Assembly (NCBI GenBank): GCA_964424105.1 | Contig: CAYRHJ010000002.1 | Coordinates: 1 to 64,000 of the forward strand | DNA: 64,000 bases | Direction of reading: 5' to 3' | Source of the DNA: CAYRHJ01 sp964424105 | Lineage (GTDB): Bacteria; Planctomycetota; Phycisphaerae; UBA1845 | Shown here: in pieces, positions 61,273 through 64,000 of the stretch | How the letters are laid out: each line of letters begins with the position of its first letter | Position numbering within the stretch: the first letter of the stretch is position 1 | Made by a program: the position numbers and the translations under genes | The notes under the pieces: generated by a model | What the model saw: only the letters and a program-made list of their open reading frames with translations | What the model was told of the DNA's origin: nothing | The model's database searches: none

Positions 61273-62862
61273 ATGAACGCTTCTGGACGAAAAAGCGATG
61301 GGCATCATCAATTGCCCCTATTTGCGCAGGAGCCTCTTGAGCTCCTTACCGTGGATGAACTGTATGCCCGTCTGGACGAATCGCTACTTGTCCGGCTCAA
61401 AGAAGATCGCCGACTTGAGCGCAAGAGCGCCGGTGTACACGCTTCGGCCTTGGGGGACTACATCGTCGTTTTTTCGAACACACCGCCGGACGGAGGGATT
61501 GTCGTGGTGGGGGTCGAAGATGACGGAACCCTAACCGGTTGCCAGGATGTGCCCACGGAGCGCCGCAACAAAATCGAGCGAGCGGGGGACACTCACACAA
61601 CCGGCGCGAAGTATGAAGTGCGTGAGGTTCGCGTCTCCACGACTACGGCGAAACGCGGCTTTGTGCTGGCCTTTCGCGTGCACTACTCCGCGAAACGACT
61701 TGTCGAGAACACGAAAGGTGAGGCCTTCATCCGTAGGGGCGACTCAAAGAAGAAACTGACGGATGCAGAAAAACGAGAATTGCGCACCTCGCGAGGTGAG
61801 TTATCAACGGAACTTGAGCCGTGCGCACACTACCAGTATCCACGGGATTTTGACGAGTCGCTGATTAAACAGTTTTCGCAGAGTTTTCTTGAAAGCCGCG
61901 GACTCGCCGAAGGGGAGCGCGACACGGTGGAAGTGCTCCAGCTAAAGCACCTCGGGACGATTAGGAACGGCGTCTTCACGCCCAACTTGGCCTGTGTTTT
62001 GTTGTTCGCGAAGGATCCCCTGCCCGCAGTGCCGGGGTGCCGAGTTCGCATTCTGAGATTCGAAGGCGAGCATGAGAGAACGGGTGAGAAGTACAATGCC
62101 GTCAAGGATTATTGGATTGACGGACCCGTACCAAGTCTCATCGTAGAGTCCGAGTCCGTGATTCAGGGACAGCTTCGCGACTTCAGTCGCCTGGGACCGG
62201 ACGGAAAGTTCTATACGGCCCCTGAGTATCCCAAGCCGGCGTGGTACGAAGCGCTCGTCAACGCCTGTGTGCATCGTTCCTACAACCTTCGGAATATGAA
62301 TGTATTCGTTCGGATGTTCGATGATCGCGTTGAGGTCGAGAGTCCCGGAGGGTTTCCTGGGATCGTTACACCACAAAATATATACGAAATGCACGAGCCG
62401 AGAAACCCATTTCTTATGGAGGCGATGTATTTCCTGCGGTTCGTCAAGTGTGCGCGTGAGGGTACAAGGCGAATGCGTGAGACGATGAGTAGTTTTGCAC
62501 TACCCGCACCTGAATTCTCGCAGGCCGGCACGTCGTATGATGTTGTCCGGGTGGTTCTGCGCAATAATATTAAACAGAGAAAGGTGTGGATTGACTCAAA
62601 TATCGGAGCCCTTGTCGGCGAAGCCCTGTTTGCGAGTCTGTCCGAGGATGAACGGCGTGCACTGAATATTGTTGCCGAGAACGGGAGTATCGGTGTGAGT
62701 CAGCTTCAACGCTTAACGGCGCGGAGTTGGCCATCGGCGAAGAAGGTCTTGGAAGGTTTGGAACGCAAGGGGATTGTCGAGCACCATGTCCGCAGTGATT
62801 TGGACCGCGATCCTAAGGCGCACTACACGCTCAGAGGAAATGGTCAACGGGGCGGCAGGTGA
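61273..62862 (+). CDS. AlbA/Schlafen-type ATP-binding regulator
   Basis: This is a 529-residue protein. An N-terminal AlbA_2/Schlafen domain (RLERKSAGVHASALGDYIVVFSNTPPDGG, shown in parts: LERKSAG and ALGDYIVVFSNT) is followed by a middle region with a putative HATPase_c_4 ATP-binding fold (WYEALVNACVHRSY, about 325-338, with the helix Asn, and VESPGGFPG as the glycine box). A C-terminal winged helix follows (IGVSQLQRLTARSWPSAKKV). Such proteins are annotated as transcriptional regulators and are frequent in mobile and defence regions, but their action is poorly known. It starts 13 bp after glyS, yet its codon use is unlike it, so I suspect acquisition. A hairpin follows the gene. Confidence 0.78.
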   Translation: MNASGRKSDGHHQLPLFAQEPLELLTVDELYARLDESLLVRLKEDRRLERKSAGVHASALGDYIVVFSNTPPDGGIVVVGVEDDGTLTGCQDVPTERRNKIERAGDTHTTGAKYEVREVRVSTTTAKRGFVLAFRVHYSAKRLVENTKGEAFIRRGDSKKKLTDAEKRELRTSRGELSTELEPCAHYQYPRDFDESLIKQFSQSFLESRGLAEGERDTVEVLQLKHLGTIRNGVFTPNLACVLLFAKDPLPAVPGCRVRILRFEGEHERTGEKYNAVKDYWIDGPVPSLIVESESVIQGQLRDFSRLGPDGKFYTAPEYPKPAWYEALVNACVHRSYNLRNMNVFVRMFDDRVEVESPGGFPGIVTPQNIYEMHEPRNPFLMEAMYFLRFVKCAREGTRRMRETMSSFALPAPEFSQAGTSYDVVRVVLRNNIKQRKVWIDSNIGALVGEALFASLSEDERRALNIVAENGSIGVSQLQRLTARSWPSAKKVLEGLERKGIVEHHVRSDLDRDPKAHYTLRGNGQRGGR

Positions 62863-62936
62863 TCAACTTCGCGAAAGGGAACACCACAGACGCCCACCGA
62901 GGACGCACTCTCGGAGACCAAAAGCGCTACGCGGGT

Positions 62937-62967
62937 ACCCCATCCATCGCGTAGCGATGGGTGGGGT
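62937..62967 (+). terminator. Strong hairpin downstream of the AlbA-type gene
   Basis: A 14-bp stem (ACCCCATCCATCGC with GCGATGGGTGGGGT, one G-T wobble) with a 3-nt loop lies 74 bp after the stop. No T-run follows, so it could be a factor-assisted terminator or a repeat copy. Confidence 0.5.
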
Positions 62968-63041
62968 CTCGATGATTGAACAATGAGAATGCCGCAATTA
63001 TCCCTGATGAAATCTCGCAGCCGCAATGCGGCATGTGATCG

Positions 63042-63233
63042 CTACGGAGACGGCGTGTCCGGTGGGCTGGACCCAGCCGCCTTTTCCTTGTCACGCCGGC
63101 GCTGCCGCGTAGCCTGACGCAGGATGAATTCGATTTGCGCGTTCACGCTGCGCAGTTCTTCCTGCGCCCAGCGATTGACGTCTTCCCAGAGCGGCTGGGG
63201 AATGCGAAGTAGAAATGCCTTTTTGTCGGCCAT
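63042..63233 (-). CDS. Ribbon-helix-helix (Arc-type) DNA-binding protein
   Basis: This 63-residue protein matches the Arc/MetJ ribbon-helix-helix fold: strand KAFLLRIPQPLWEDVNRWA and second helix EELRSVNAQIEFILRQATRQ. It ends in a basic and then Ser/Pro tail. Dimers of this family bind operator DNA, often autoregulating. It lies 261 bp downstream of the SPFH gene on the same strand; in other genomes, as far as I recall, an Arc/HicB-like gene often accompanies such SPFH genes. Confidence 0.82.
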   Translation of the reverse strand: MADKKAFLLRIPQPLWEDVNRWAQEELRSVNAQIEFILRQATRQRRRDKEKAAGSSPPDTPSP

Positions 63234-63494
63234 GACAATCTGATTCGTTCAACGAACAGCCTATCCCAATCAGTCGCGAGCCCGACCTGCCTTTCATCAC
63301 CCCCACCGATCAATCGCGTCGGCTACTTTCCGAACCGCGACTGCTTCTTTGCGATCCGCGACCATTTGCTTCCGAACCGCGAATGATTATTTACGAGCCG
63401 CGACCGCCTGCCTGTGCGTGCACGCACGCAGACTGGTGAGGGAGCGGTCTGCCTGTCTGTTCGAATGGCAGGTCGGCCATTGTACGAGGCGCTC
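63234..63494. repeat. Repeat-bearing gap between RHH and SPFH genes
   Basis: A run of CCGCGACNN elements lies at about 63330-63410, then a CTGCCTGTGCGTGCACGCAC stretch. A composite GGTCTGCCTGTCTGTTCGAA plus TTGTACGAGGCGCT (63448-63495) matches 27708-27753 and ends right at the SPFH stop codon. Confidence 0.65.
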
Positions 63495-64000
63495 TTAATT
63501 GTAGAGCGTGCCCGTATTGATCACCGGACTCGCGTCCTTCTCGCCGCAAAGCACGACCAGGAGATTGCTGACCATGCTGGCCTTCCGCTCGTCGTCGAGA
63601 TTGATCGTGTTGTGCTCCTCGAGCTTGGCCAGCGCCAATTCCACCATCCCGACCGCGCCATCGACGATGCGCGTGCGGGCTGCGACGATCGCCTCCGCCT
63701 GCTGCCTGCGCAACATCGCCCCCGCGATTTCGGGTGCGTAGGCCAGGTGGCTCAGTCGTGCTTCATCCACGACGACGCCCGCCCGCGCGAAACGCTCGCT
63801 CAACTCCGTTTGAAGGTCCATCGATACCACATCGATGTCGCCACGAAGCGAAAGCTCCTCCGACTCGCTTGTGTCATAGGCGTACTTCGTGGCCAAGTGG
63901 CGTACGGCCGATTCGCTTTGAATTTTCACGTAATCCTCGAAATGGTCGACATCGAATGTAGCCTGCGCCGTCTCTTGCACCCGCCAAACCACCACCACCG
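63495..64000 (-). CDS. SPFH/Band 7 membrane-associated protein (partial, 5' end outside window)
   Basis: Only the C-terminal 167 residues or so are present; the frame runs off the right edge. [40 protein letters not shown], and the helix [20 protein letters not shown] match stomatin/prohibitin-type proteins, which form ring-like assemblies at the membrane and scaffold other proteins. The C-terminus is short and ends INTGTLYN. The stop codon abuts a dispersed repeat. The downstream RHH gene probably shares the transcript. Confidence 0.85.
   Translation of the reverse strand, partial: VVVVWRVQETAQATFDVDHFEDYVKIQSESAVRHLATKYAYDTSESEELSLRGDIDVVSMDLQTELSERFARAGVVVDEARLSHLAYAPEIAGAMLRRQQAEAIVAARTRIVDGAVGMVELALAKLEEHNTINLDDERKASMVSNLLVVLCGEKDASPVINTGTLYN

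Noticed and set aside
1..64000. tRNA, rRNA and riboswitch genes
   Set aside because: I looked through the intergenic regions for cloverleaf-like and conserved leader patterns, including ahead of the cobalamin adenosyltransferase gene, and found none I could support by eye.

Overview
The window looks like chromosomal DNA from a GC-rich (roughly 58-60 %) Gram-negative bacterium. I judge it most likely to be a member of the Planctomycetota (Phycisphaerae-like), with moderate confidence. The grounds are a GreA with a very long N-terminal extension, large secreted Cys-rich and FG-GAP proteins, a subtilase with a Cys/membrane-segment/Arg C-terminal tail, and a genome strewn with short hairpin repeats. 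There is no rRNA, tRNA or other decisive taxonomic marker in the window.

Layout. 1-5.8 kb: KDPG aldolase, a fused carboxypeptidase/dipeptidyl-peptidase, and a HEAT/TPR protein. 5.9-8.7 kb: a small membrane protein and a restriction-modification-like pair bracketed by perfect 55-bp direct repeats. 8.7-14.2 kb: extended GreA, LarC, a coiled-coil membrane-anchored protein and a P-loop protein. 14.5-18.7 kb: a four-gene operon of lysine 2,3-aminomutase, two ATP-grasp ligases and a GNAT acetyltransferase. This is the best candidate for an undescribed pathway. 19-25.9 kb: an HD-GYP protein and a degenerate HD partner, a CpaE/TadZ protein, and a NatA/NatB-type ABC exporter. 26-31 kb: a methyltransferase, a stand-alone Clp-N protein and a secreted subtilase. 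31.2-34.1 kb: an operon of an iodotyrosine-deiodinase-like nitroreductase, a lipopolysaccharide-kinase-like protein and a macrodomain protein.

34.5-49.4 kb: a zinc-ribbon membrane protein, stand-alone CoaB, a 1,217-residue Cys-rich FG-GAP lipoprotein with a clear terminator, PurH, a PduO-type cobalamin adenosyltransferase, an O-antigen-ligase-like protein and a metzincin lipoprotein. 49.5-52.5 kb: a TIM-barrel epimerase-like protein, an alkaline-phosphatase-superfamily protein and DeoC, possibly one operon. 52.6-64 kb: a zinc-ribbon protein, a five-domain S1 protein, a DTD/WYL-regulator/membrane-protein cluster, a second TIM-barrel protein, glycyl-tRNA synthetase with a compositionally odd insert, an AlbA/Schlafen-type ATP-binding regulator, and a ribbon-helix-helix/SPFH pair cut by the window end.

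Housekeeping genes are scattered singly among short operons. Intergenic DNA is dominated by at least four families of dispersed palindromic repeats. One has copies ending 11-13 bp before two start codons, and another is inserted in frame inside the HD-GYP gene. All assignments come from reading motifs and lengths by eye; no database search was made.
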